NCBI GenBank assembly: GCA_045595185.1
Contig: JAZNZX010000054.1
Span: 1-30,704 of the forward strand
Length of the DNA stretch: 30,704 nucleotides
Reading direction: 5' to 3'
Source of the DNA: Fimenecus sp045595185
Lineage (GTDB): Bacteria > Bacillota > Clostridia > Oscillospirales > Acutalibacteraceae
Positions 23,796 through 30,540 of the stretch are shown here, piece after piece (the stretch's first letter is position 1; every line of letters starts with the position of its first letter). The notes below the pieces were generated by a model, which searched no databases, was not told where the DNA came from, and saw nothing but the letters and a program-made list of their open reading frames with translations. A program made the position numbers and the translations under genes.

Positions 23796-23892
23796 ATGGA
23801 CGAAATTTCCATCACGCCTTGTCTGGCTACTGCAAGGCACTAAAAGTGATATTAAAAATTAGTTGTAGCCAGAAAGGCTATGGAAATATAAT
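23795..23892 (+). promoter_or_regulatory. Long imperfect hairpin overlapping the leuD ribosome-site region
   Basis: ATTTCCAT (23805-23812), GCCTT (23816-23820) and CTGGCTAC (23823-23830) pair in order with ATGGAAAT (23880-23887), AAGGC (23874-23878) and GTAGCCAG (23865-23872), giving 21 bp with small internal loops. The right foot contains GGAAA, the only ribosome-site-like sequence before the leuD ATG at 23893. Alternatives exist: GATGGA (23795-23800) can pair with TCCATC (23808-23813), and AAGGC at 23834-23838 can compete for GCCTT. It could control leuD translation, or be a dispersed palindrome. Confidence 0.5.
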
Positions 23893-24372
23893 ATGAAAAT
23901 TCAAGGTTCAGTGCATAAATACGGAGACCACGTTGATACAGACGTTATTATTCCTGCAAGATACTTAAATACTGCTGACCACAAGGAGTTGGCAGCACAC
24001 TGCATGGAGGATATCGACAAGGAATTTATAAATAAGGTTAAAGACGGCGACATTATGGTTGCAGGTGTCAACTTTGGTTGTGGCTCATCCCGTGAACACG
24101 CTCCTATTGCTATTAAGGCTGCAGGTGTTTCATGCGTAATCGCAAAGACTTTTGCAAGAATTTTTTACAGAAATTCGCTCAATATCGGACTTCCTATTCT
24201 TGAATGTCCTGAGGCTTGTGACAACATCGACGCAGGTGACGAGGTTTCAGTTGACTTTGACACAGGTGTAATCACTAATGTTACAAAGGGAACAAGCTTC
24301 AAGGCTCAGCCATTCCCGGAATTTATTCAGAATATTATTTCTAAAGGCGGACTTCTTGCATCATTGAAATAA
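23893..24372 (+). CDS. leuD: 3-isopropylmalate dehydratase small subunit
   Basis: 159 residues, the short archaeal-like type that matches the short LeuC. It forms the swivel domain of isopropylmalate isomerase. Seen: YGDHVDTDVIIPARYL (10-25), the family N-terminus that fixes the start, and GCGSSREHAP (62-71) that closes over substrate. The ribosome site is weak and lies in the foot of the hairpin at 23805-23887. The 153-base gap from leuC is unusual; these genes normally sit close together. No convincing terminator follows. Confidence 0.95.
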   Translation: MKIQGSVHKYGDHVDTDVIIPARYLNTADHKELAAHCMEDIDKEFINKVKDGDIMVAGVNFGCGSSREHAPIAIKAAGVSCVIAKTFARIFYRNSLNIGLPILECPEACDNIDAGDEVSVDFDTGVITNVTKGTSFKAQPFPEFIQNIISKGGLLASLK

Positions 24373-24374
24373 GT

Positions 24375-24402
24375 GCAAAATGCAAAGTGCAAAGCGCAAA
24401 AT
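24375..24402 (+). repeat. Four tandem 7-base units, GCAAARY
   Basis: GCAAAAT, GCAAAGT, GCAAAGC and GCAAAAT follow one another immediately after the leuD stop. Single fragments of the same word recur at 24620 and 24703. Origin and role unknown. Confidence 0.7.
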
Positions 24403-24442
24403 GATTGTAGTAACACATTTTCCACATTTCCATAATATGTAA

Positions 24443-24452
24443 TGTAATTACA
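24443..24452. promoter_or_regulatory. 10-base palindrome before the Cys-rich mini-gene
   Basis: TGTAATTACA is a perfect palindrome, 7 bases before the AAGGAGGA ribosome site. It could be an operator half of an unknown regulator, but AT-rich palindromes this short arise by chance. Confidence 0.25.
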
Positions 24453-24472
24453 ATATGGAAGGAGGAAATAAT

Positions 24473-24613
24473 ATGTGTAACTTCTTCGGTAACAACACTT
24501 GGTTAATTATTATCATCATCTTAATTCTTCTCTCTGATAATAACAACGGTTGTGGTTGTAACAACGATTGTGGCTGTCAGCGTCACAATGACTGTGGCTG
24601 TGGCTGCTGCTAA
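24473..24613 (+). CDS. Small hydrophobic, Cys-rich protein (46 aa)
   Basis: An unusually good ribosome site, AAGGAGGA (24459-24466), stands 6 bases before ATG. The protein is MCNFFGNNTW, then a hydrophobic stretch LIIIIILILL (about 11-20), then SDNNNG and a Cys/Gly/Asn tail with CGC, DCGC and DCGCGCC groupings; 10 of 46 residues are Cys. One short membrane segment with a Cys-rich outside or inside tail is likely. The design recalls small sporulation (YjcZ-like) or 'high-cysteine' mini-proteins of Firmicutes, but I cannot assign a family. A strong terminator lies at 24738-24771. Metal binding, disulfide cross-linking in a spore or envelope layer, or a peptide precursor are possibilities only. 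Confidence 0.8.
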   Translation: MCNFFGNNTWLIIIIILILLSDNNNGCGCNNDCGCQRHNDCGCGCC

Positions 24614-24635
24614 ATTAAATGCAAAGTAAATTTGT

Positions 24636-24692
24636 GTCATTCTGAGCAACGCGAAGAATCTCAACGAGACCCTTCACTGCGTTCAGGGTGAC
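24636..24692 (+). repeat. Short palindromic element, copy 4
   Basis: The left module is of the ATTCT...AGAAT type (GTCATTCTGAGCAACGCGAA) and the inverted right module of the ACCCT...AGGGT type, ending in CAGGGTGAC. Both modules have 21-base cores. The terminal repeats of the long copies are absent. It lies in the 3' untranslated part of the Cys-rich mini-gene. Confidence 0.8.
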
Positions 24693-24737
24693 CGATAAAG
24701 AGTGCAAAATGAAAAGTAACAGATAACAAAATGGTTT

Positions 24738-24771
24738 CGGTGGTGGGGATTTTCTCTACCACCGTTTTTTT
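24738..24771 (+). terminator. Strong rho-independent terminator
   Basis: CGGTGGTGGGG pairs with CTCTACCACCG through 12 pairs (two G-T), with a short ATTTT-containing loop and seven T. It ends the Cys-rich mini-gene transcript and insulates hflX. Confidence 0.88.
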
Positions 24772-24790
24772 ACAAAGTGATTTTAAATTG

Positions 24791-24866
24791 GTCATTCTGA
24801 GGAGTGAAACGACGAAGAATCTCTTTTAAATTTTTAGTACAGATTCTTCACTGCGTTCAGAATGAC
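24791..24866 (+). repeat. Short palindromic element, copy 5
   Basis: The left module GTCATTCTGAGGAGTGAAAC... has a 27-base core; the right inverted module ATTCTTCACTGCGTTCAGAA has a 21-base core and ends in GAATGAC. It lies 23 bases before the hflX start. No terminal repeats. Confidence 0.82.
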
Positions 24867-24889
24867 ACACTTTAGTTATAAGGAAAACT

Positions 24890-26137
24890 ATGGACTTTTA
24901 CGAAATTACACAAGAACCTGAAAAGGCGTTGCTCATTTCCGTTGACACGGGTGATTTTGATGCAGACGCCTCTATAGAAGAGCTTACGCTCCTGACGGAA
25001 AGTGCAGGGGCTTGTGTTGTTGGCTCAATTATCCAACGAAAAAGCACGCCTGACGGTGCAACTTATCTTGGAAAAGGTCGTCTGGCTGAAGCGGAGCTGT
25101 TCTGTCATAATCAGGAAATCGACCTGATTGTATGTGACGGTGAACTGACTCCGTCACAGATTCGTAACATTGAAAACGCGACTGATGTGCGAGTCGTTGA
25201 CAGAACTCAGCTAATCCTTGACATTTTTGCATTAAGGGCAAAAACAAGCGAGGGTAAATTGCAGGTTGAATTGGCACAGCTTAAATATTCCTTGCCACGA
25301 CTTACGGGTAAGGGCAAGCAGTTATCCCGACTCGGTGGCGGTATCGGTACTCGTGGACCCGGTGAAACAAAGCTCGAAAGTGACCGTCGTCACATTATGA
25401 GAAGAATGCACGCACTCCAAGAACAGCTTAACGAGGTTGAAAAAAGACGAGGACTTTTACGGAAAAGACGAGAAAAAGACGGTGTCATTACTGTTGCATT
25501 GGTCGGCTACACAAACGCGGGAAAATCAACGCTTATGAACGCACTGACAAATGCAGGTGTTTTGGCTGAGGACAAGCTTTTTGCCACTCTTGACCCAACA
25601 TCAAGAAAGCTTTCACTTCCGAACGGACAAGATGTTATGCTCATTGACACGGTTGGTTTCGTCAGCCGACTGCCACACGATTTGGTAAAGGCATTCAAGT
25701 CCACTCTTGAGGAAGCAAGTGAAGCCGATGTCATTCTCAATGTCTGCGACGCGTCGGACATTCATTGTAGTGAGCATATTGAGATTACCACCGACATTCT
25801 TCGTGATTTGGGCTGCAAGGGTGACAACATCATCACCGTAATGAACAAGTGCGACAAGGCTGAAAATGTTTTTGACCTGCTTTCTGTGGGCAAGACGGTT
25901 ATGATTAGTGCTCTTAACGGCACAAACCTTGATTTGCTCCTTCGCGAAATCGAAAAAGTCCTTGAACTCAAGAGCGTTACTCTCGATTTGCTTATTCCGT
26001 TCAGTAAGGGTGGCGAGGTTAATTTCATTCGCAATAACGGTAAAATTTTAAGCGAAGAATTCACAGCAGACGGAACAGTTTTAAAAGTGATTTTACCTGC
26101 AGAATATGCAGACAAATATAAAGAATATGTGGTGTAA
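24890..26137 (+). CDS. hflX: Ribosome-associated GTPase HflX
   Basis: 415 residues. HflX binds the 50S subunit and splits stalled or heat-damaged ribosomes. Seen: N-terminal HflX domain with TYLGKGRLAEAE (58-69), the linker motif GGGIGTRGPGE (149-159), a coiled coil (about 165-198), then the G domain: G1 GYTNAGKST (206-214), G2 Thr near 233, G3 DTVG (253-256) and G4 NKCD (319-322), and a short C-terminal domain. AAGGAAA precedes the start. No clear promoter was found between the terminator at 24771 and the start; repeat copy 5 occupies most of that space. GH35 follows after 3 bases. Confidence 0.95.
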   Translation: MDFYEITQEPEKALLISVDTGDFDADASIEELTLLTESAGACVVGSIIQRKSTPDGATYLGKGRLAEAELFCHNQEIDLIVCDGELTPSQIRNIENATDVRVVDRTQLILDIFALRAKTSEGKLQVELAQLKYSLPRLTGKGKQLSRLGGGIGTRGPGETKLESDRRHIMRRMHALQEQLNEVEKRRGLLRKRREKDGVITVALVGYTNAGKSTLMNALTNAGVLAEDKLFATLDPTSRKLSLPNGQDVMLIDTVGFVSRLPHDLVKAFKSTLEEASEADVILNVCDASDIHCSEHIEITTDILRDLGCKGDNIITVMNKCDKAENVFDLLSVGKTVMISALNGTNLDLLLREIEKVLELKSVTLDLLIPFSKGGEVNFIRNNGKILSEEFTADGTVLKVILPAEYADKYKEYVV

Positions 26138-26140
26138 ACT

Positions 26141-27877
26141 ATGACATTTGAGATTATAAAAGACCAATTTGTTAAAGACGGAAAACCAATTAAACTTATT
26201 TCAGGTGCTGTGCATTATTTTCGTAATATGCCTGACACATGGTCAGATATTTTTATGAAATTAAAGGCTATGGGTTGCAACTGTGTTGAAACCTATTGTG
26301 CTTGGAATATGCACGAGAAAATTCCCGGTCAGTTCGACTTTTCAGGGATTTTAGATATTGCAAAGTTTATCGAAATGGCACAGAGTGAAGACCTTATGGT
26401 TATTGTAAGACCGGGTCCGTATATCTGCTCCGAATGGGAATTCGGCGGACTTCCTTGGTGGATTCAGGCTGATGATGATATGGAAATCCGTTGTATGAAC
26501 GAAAAATACATAGAACGATTTGATTTGTATCTTGACCGTCTTTGTGCTGAAATCAAGCCATATCTCACCACAAACGGTGGCTCTGTGATTATGGTGCAGT
26601 GCGAAAACGAGTACGGTTATTACGGTGATGATAAGGAATACCTTAACTATCTTAAAAAAGGCTTTGAAAATCGCGGAATTGATGTTCCATTATTCACATC
26701 AGACGGTACATCTATGTCCGATTTGCTTGACGGTACTATTGACGGTTGCCTTTCTACACTTAATTTCGGTAGCCGAGTTGAAGAAAACTTCAAGGCTCAC
26801 GACGAATTGTTCCCGGAAATGCCGAAAATGTGTATGGAAATGTGGAATGGCTGGTTTGATGCCTGGGGCGATGAAAAGCATCACACAACATCAGCCGAAG
26901 ACTACGCAAAAGTGGTTGACGATATGCTTACTCGCGGTCACCTTAATATGTATATGTTCATCGGTGGCACTAATTTTGGCTTTACATCAGGTGCTAATCA
27001 CTACGAAAAATTCTGTCCTGATGTCACAAGCTATGACTATGATGCTATGCTTACTGAATGCGGTGATGTGACCCCTAAATATATGGCTGTACGCGAGGTT
27101 ATAAAGAAGCATATCGGTGGTGATTTGCCACCAATTCCTGCTGACAGAGAGAAAAAGGCTTACGGCAAAGTTACTCTTAACGAAAGCACAGGCTTTTTTA
27201 CTGCATTACCACATCTTGCAAAGCCTGTTCATTCTGATGTGCCGAAATGTATGGAAAAATACGGTAATGGTTACGGTTATATTGCTTACAGAACTACTCT
27301 CGGTCGAGATTACGAGGATACTCGCCTTTCATTTGAAAGCCTCGGTGACAGAGCACAGATTTACATAAATGATGAGCTGATTGACATTCTTTATATAAAT
27401 GACCGGCTTGAAACAAGATTTTCTGCTAAAAAAGGTGATGTTCTTACTGTCCTTTGCGAAAATATGGGCAGATGTAATTTCGGTGCAAAGATGATGCGTA
27501 AAAAGGGTATTGCAGGAAGATGCCTTTTTGATAACCGCGTTCATTTTAACTGGGAAGTTTACACAATGCCTATGGATAATCTTGATGTTGTTCCATTTAA
27601 AAACAAGGAATTTAACGAAAAATCTGCATTTTATCGCGGTTTTATCAACATAGAAAATCCAAAGGACACATTCTTGCTTCTTCCTGATTTCACAAAAGGC
27701 TTTGTCACAATCAACGGCTTTAACCTTGGTCGTTATTGGGAAATCGGCCCACAGCAAACGCTGTATGTCCCTGCATCAGTACTTAAAGACGGTGAAAACG
27801 AGATTATCGTGTTTGAATCCGACGGACTCAAAGGCGAACCCGTTGTGGAATTCGCCGACAAACCAATTTTAGGATAA
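26141..27877 (+). CDS. GH35 beta-galactosidase
   Basis: 578 residues, similar to compact bacterial GH35. It removes terminal beta-galactose. Seen: LISGAVHYFR (19-28), WNMHEKIPGQFDFSG (55-69), RPGPYICSEWEFGGLPWW (90-107), the acid/base in QCENEYGYYG (E157), and the nucleophile in CMEMWNGWFDAWG (E233). The C-terminal beta-sandwich ends with FITING-like GFVTINGFNLGRYWEIGPQQTLYVP. No signal peptide, so cytoplasmic, acting on imported galactosides; GalM and GalT would take the product. It starts 3 bases after hflX with no strong ribosome site, an odd pairing that suggests coupling. A bidirectional terminator follows. Confidence 0.94.
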   Translation: MTFEIIKDQFVKDGKPIKLISGAVHYFRNMPDTWSDIFMKLKAMGCNCVETYCAWNMHEKIPGQFDFSGILDIAKFIEMAQSEDLMVIVRPGPYICSEWEFGGLPWWIQADDDMEIRCMNEKYIERFDLYLDRLCAEIKPYLTTNGGSVIMVQCENEYGYYGDDKEYLNYLKKGFENRGIDVPLFTSDGTSMSDLLDGTIDGCLSTLNFGSRVEENFKAHDELFPEMPKMCMEMWNGWFDAWGDEKHHTTSAEDYAKVVDDMLTRGHLNMYMFIGGTNFGFTSGANHYEKFCPDVTSYDYDAMLTECGDVTPKYMAVREVIKKHIGGDLPPIPADREKKAYGKVTLNESTGFFTALPHLAKPVHSDVPKCMEKYGNGYGYIAYRTTLGRDYEDTRLSFESLGDRAQIYINDELIDILYINDRLETRFSAKKGDVLTVLCENMGRCNFGAKMMRKKGIAGRCLFDNRVHFNWEVYTMPMDNLDVVPFKNKEFNEKSAFYRGFINIENPKDTFLLLPDFTKGFVTINGFNLGRYWEIGPQQTLYVPASVLKDGENEIIVFESDGLKGEPVVEFADKPILG

Positions 27878-27894
27878 ACTTCAATTTAACTAAA

Positions 27895-27924
27895 AAAAGG
27901 ACAGACGCTGTTGTCTGTCCTTTT
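27895..27924. terminator. Bidirectional terminator between convergent genes
   Basis: AAAAGGACAGAC and GTCTGTCCTTTT form 12 bp with a GCTGTT loop. The plus strand ends in TTTT; the minus strand ends in seven T (A run at 27892-27898). It serves both GH35 and the cysteine-synthase-like gene. Confidence 0.9.
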
Positions 27925-27929
27925 GCTGT

Positions 27930-28856
27930 TTATTCAAACAGTGGTGTGCTGAAATATCTTTCTGCTGTGTCAGGAAGAACGGTCACAACAGTTTTGCCTT
28001 TGCCGAGCTTCTTTGCAAGCTTAAGTGCTGCCGCCACATTTGTACCGCTTGAAATTCCGCACATAATGCCTTCAAGTCGTGCTAAATCCTTTGCAGTCTG
28101 TAAAGCCTCCTCGTCAGTAACGATATAAATGTCGTTATAAATGTTCTGATTAAGGTTTTCAGGAATAAGACCATCGCCAATACCCATCTGAATATGAGTG
28201 CCGATTGTACCACCTGCAAGAATTGCTGCGTTTTCAGGCTCAACAGCCCAGATTTCAATATCAGGATACTGTCTTTTAAGAACTTCACCGATACCTGAAA
28301 TTGTTCCGCCTGTGCCGATACCTGAACAGAAGCCGTGAATATCCTCTGCTACCTGTTCCAATATTTCAAGACCTGTATGGTGACGATGTACCTCAGGATT
28401 TTTAGGGTTGATGAACTGCTGCGGAATATACACATTAGGGTTTTCCTTTTGCATATTTACAGCCGTCTGCAGGCAGTCGTCAATACATTTACCGATGTCA
28501 CCGTCATCGTGAACAAGCACAACCTCTGCACCGTAGTGATTTACGAGCTTTCTTCTTTCTTCACTGACGGAGTCAGGCATAATAATCACGGTTTTGTAGC
28601 CTTTGACTGCACCAATCAGCGCAAGGCCGATACCCTGATTACCGCTTGTAGGCTCAACGATAATTGTGTCCTTATTGATAATGCCTTTCTTCTCAGCATC
28701 CATAATCATATTGTAAGCAGTTCTTGTCTTGATTGAACCACCAACATTAAGTCCTTCGTATTTCACAAGCACCTGTGCACTATCTTCGTCAACCATTTTG
28801 TTAAGACGAACCATAGGTGTGTGACCGATTGCTTCAAGTATATTGTTATAAACCAT
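27930..28856 (-). CDS. cysK: PLP-dependent cysteine synthase family protein
   Basis: 308 residues, fold type II PLP enzyme. The likely reaction is O-acetylserine plus sulfide to cysteine. Seen: IGHTPMVRLNKM (10-21), PLP lysine K43 in NVGGSIKTRTAY, TSGNQGIGLA (70-79) and phosphate loop GTGGTISG (181-188). The usual enzymes read SVKDR and SGNTG, so IKTR and GNQG mark a separate Firmicutes subfamily; CysK is likely but a related beta-replacement reaction cannot be excluded. The start at 28856 is chosen because GAGGTG is 6 bases upstream; an in-frame GTG at 28865 lies inside that site. Divergent from galT. Confidence 0.87.
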   Translation of the reverse strand: MVYNNILEAIGHTPMVRLNKMVDEDSAQVLVKYEGLNVGGSIKTRTAYNMIMDAEKKGIINKDTIIVEPTSGNQGIGLALIGAVKGYKTVIIMPDSVSEERRKLVNHYGAEVVLVHDDGDIGKCIDDCLQTAVNMQKENPNVYIPQQFINPKNPEVHRHHTGLEILEQVAEDIHGFCSGIGTGGTISGIGEVLKRQYPDIEIWAVEPENAAILAGGTIGTHIQMGIGDGLIPENLNQNIYNDIYIVTDEEALQTAKDLARLEGIMCGISSGTNVAAALKLAKKLGKGKTVVTVLPDTAERYFSTPLFE

Positions 28857-28885
28857 TTTTAACACCTCATCTTTACAACTTGAAC

Positions 28886-28913
28886 ATTATATCACAAATT
28901 AAAAAATATTCAA
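28886..28913 (-). promoter_or_regulatory. Promoter of the cysK-like gene
   Basis: On the minus strand TTGAAT (28913-28908), 16 bases, TATAAT (28891-28886) with a TGA extension. The leader is about 25 bases. No T-box or other leader structure fits in it. Confidence 0.72.
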
Positions 28914-28931
28914 TATATTTACAAAAACATC

Positions 28932-28959
28932 TTGAAAATATGCTGTTTTTCCTTATAAT
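28932..28959 (+). promoter_or_regulatory. Promoter of galT
   Basis: TTGAAA (28932-28937), 16 bases, TATAAT (28954-28959). The leader is about 23 bases, with GAGGTG at 28978-28983. It is divergent from the cysK-like promoter. Confidence 0.78.
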
Positions 28960-28988
28960 ATTATTAGATCATTTTGTGAGGTGTTCCT

Positions 28989-30485
28989 ATGAATATTTAT
29001 GAAGCTATAAATTCTCTTGTTGCATATGGCGTGAAAGAAAAGCTTATAGAAAATGAAGACAAAATCTGGGCAGTTAACCGAGTTCTTGAAGTTCTTCGAA
29101 TGGACAGTATGGAAATTGATGCAAAGTCTTATGATGCTGACCTTGAAGATATTTTAAAGGTTATTCTCGATTTCGCAGTTGAAAAGGGACTTTGTGAAGA
29201 TTCTGTTGTATATAAAGATTTGTTTGATACAAAGGTAATGGGCACAATTACACCAAGACCATCTGAGGTGATTAAAGCTTTTAAGGAAAATTATGCTGTT
29301 TCACCTGAAAAAGCAACTGAATATTACTATCACCTTGCCCGTAAATCTGACTATATCCGTGAATACAGAATTAAAAATGATGTTAAATGGGTAACAAGCA
29401 CAGAATACGGTGATATTGACATTACAATAAACCTTGCAAAGCCTGAAAAAGACCCAAAGGCTATTGCTGCTGCTACAAAAATGGAACAAAGCTCATATCC
29501 GAAATGTCTTCTTTGTAAAGAAAACGAAGGTTACGCAGGTCGAGTTAATCACCCTGCAAGACAGAATCACAGGGTAATTCCACTTTGCCTTGACGGTGTT
29601 AATGCTTATCTTCAGTATTCCCCTTATGTTTATTACAACGAGCATTGTATCGTTTTTGATGAGACACACAAGCCAATGAAGGTTTGTGAAAAGAATTTTA
29701 GACGACTTTTTGACTTTGTTAAGCAGTTCCCACATTATTTCATTGGTTCAAACTCTGATTTACCTATTTCAGGTGGCTCAATTCTTACACACGAGCATTT
29801 TCAAGGGGGTCGTTATGAATTTGCAATGGCAAAGGCGGAAATCGAAGAATATGTCACATTCGAAGGCTTCGAGGATGTTACGGCAGGTATCGTAAAATGG
29901 CCTATGTCAGTTATTCGTCTTCAGGGCACTGATACTGACAGAATCTGCACTCTTGCAGGTAAAATCCTCAGTACATGGCGTGAATATTCCGATGACGATG
30001 CATTTATTATCGCACTTACTGATGATGGTGTAATCCATAACACAATTACACCGATTACAAGATTTGTAAACGGCAAATACGAAATCGACCTTGTTCTTCG
30101 TAACAATATTACTACTGAGGATTATCCTGACGGTTTCTATCATCCACATCCTGAATATCATAACATCAAGAAAGAAAATATCGGTCTTATTGAGGTTATG
30201 GGACTTGCAGTGCTTCCGTCTCGCCTTAAAACTGAAATGGCAATTCTTAAGGATGCAATACTCCAGAATAAAGATATCAAGGCTGATGAAAGAATCGCAA
30301 AGCACTATGACTGGGCAATGAAAATCAAGGCAAAATATGACGAAATCAATGTAGATAACATTGATAAAATCATCGAAGATGAAATCGGCCTTGTTTTCAC
30401 AGCAATCCTTGAACAATGTGGTGTATTCGACAGAACAGAGCAGGGTAGAGCACAGTTTAAAAAGTTCATCGCAAGTGTAAAATAA
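28989..30485 (+). CDS. galT: Galactose-1-phosphate uridylyltransferase, long Firmicutes type
   Basis: 498 residues, the type-2 GalT length seen in Firmicutes, against about 350 in the E. coli type. It exchanges UMP between UDP-glucose and galactose-1-phosphate. Seen: YPKCLLCKENEGYAGR (170-185), NHPARQNHRVIPL, EHCIVF and the catalytic-site motif SILTHEHFQGGR (264-275) with the HxHxQ arrangement. The start is fixed by GAGGTG 5 bases upstream. It is a single gene with its own promoter and terminator; galK and galE are not in view. Confidence 0.95.
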   Translation: MNIYEAINSLVAYGVKEKLIENEDKIWAVNRVLEVLRMDSMEIDAKSYDADLEDILKVILDFAVEKGLCEDSVVYKDLFDTKVMGTITPRPSEVIKAFKENYAVSPEKATEYYYHLARKSDYIREYRIKNDVKWVTSTEYGDIDITINLAKPEKDPKAIAAATKMEQSSYPKCLLCKENEGYAGRVNHPARQNHRVIPLCLDGVNAYLQYSPYVYYNEHCIVFDETHKPMKVCEKNFRRLFDFVKQFPHYFIGSNSDLPISGGSILTHEHFQGGRYEFAMAKAEIEEYVTFEGFEDVTAGIVKWPMSVIRLQGTDTDRICTLAGKILSTWREYSDDDAFIIALTDDGVIHNTITPITRFVNGKYEIDLVLRNNITTEDYPDGFYHPHPEYHNIKKENIGLIEVMGLAVLPSRLKTEMAILKDAILQNKDIKADERIAKHYDWAMKIKAKYDEINVDNIDKIIEDEIGLVFTAILEQCGVFDRTEQGRAQFKKFIASVK

Positions 30486-30502
30486 ATTCAATAAAACTTA
30501 TC

Positions 30503-30530
30503 AAGGTGGGGCAATAACCCCATCTTTTTT
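30503..30530 (+). terminator. Rho-independent terminator of galT
   Basis: AAGGTGGGG pairs with CCCCATCTT (one G-T pair) around a CAATAA loop and is followed by six T. It begins 17 bases after the stop. Confidence 0.88.
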
Positions 30531-30540
30531 ATTGGAATAT

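Noticed and set aside
23863..23892. Promoter TTGTAG-18-TATAAT directly before leuD
   Set aside because: The -10 would touch the ATG, so transcription would begin after the start codon, which the conserved LeuD N-terminus fixes at 23893. The TATAAT is more likely just the AT-rich spacer.
24443..24454. TACAAT -10 box at 24449 for the Cys-rich mini-gene
   Set aside because: It ends only 4 bases before the ribosome site, leaving no room for a transcript start upstream of that site.
26625..27071. 148-codon reading frame inside GH35 in another frame
   Set aside because: It lies in the catalytic domain of GH35, with no ribosome site and low-complexity composition.
27329..27757. 142-codon reading frame antisense to the GH35 C-terminal part
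   Set aside because: A shadow of a convincing gene; no start signals.
29907..30491. 194-codon reading frame antisense to galT
   Set aside because: It mirrors the galT codons, has no ribosome site and its Cys/Phe/Ile-rich translation resembles no protein.
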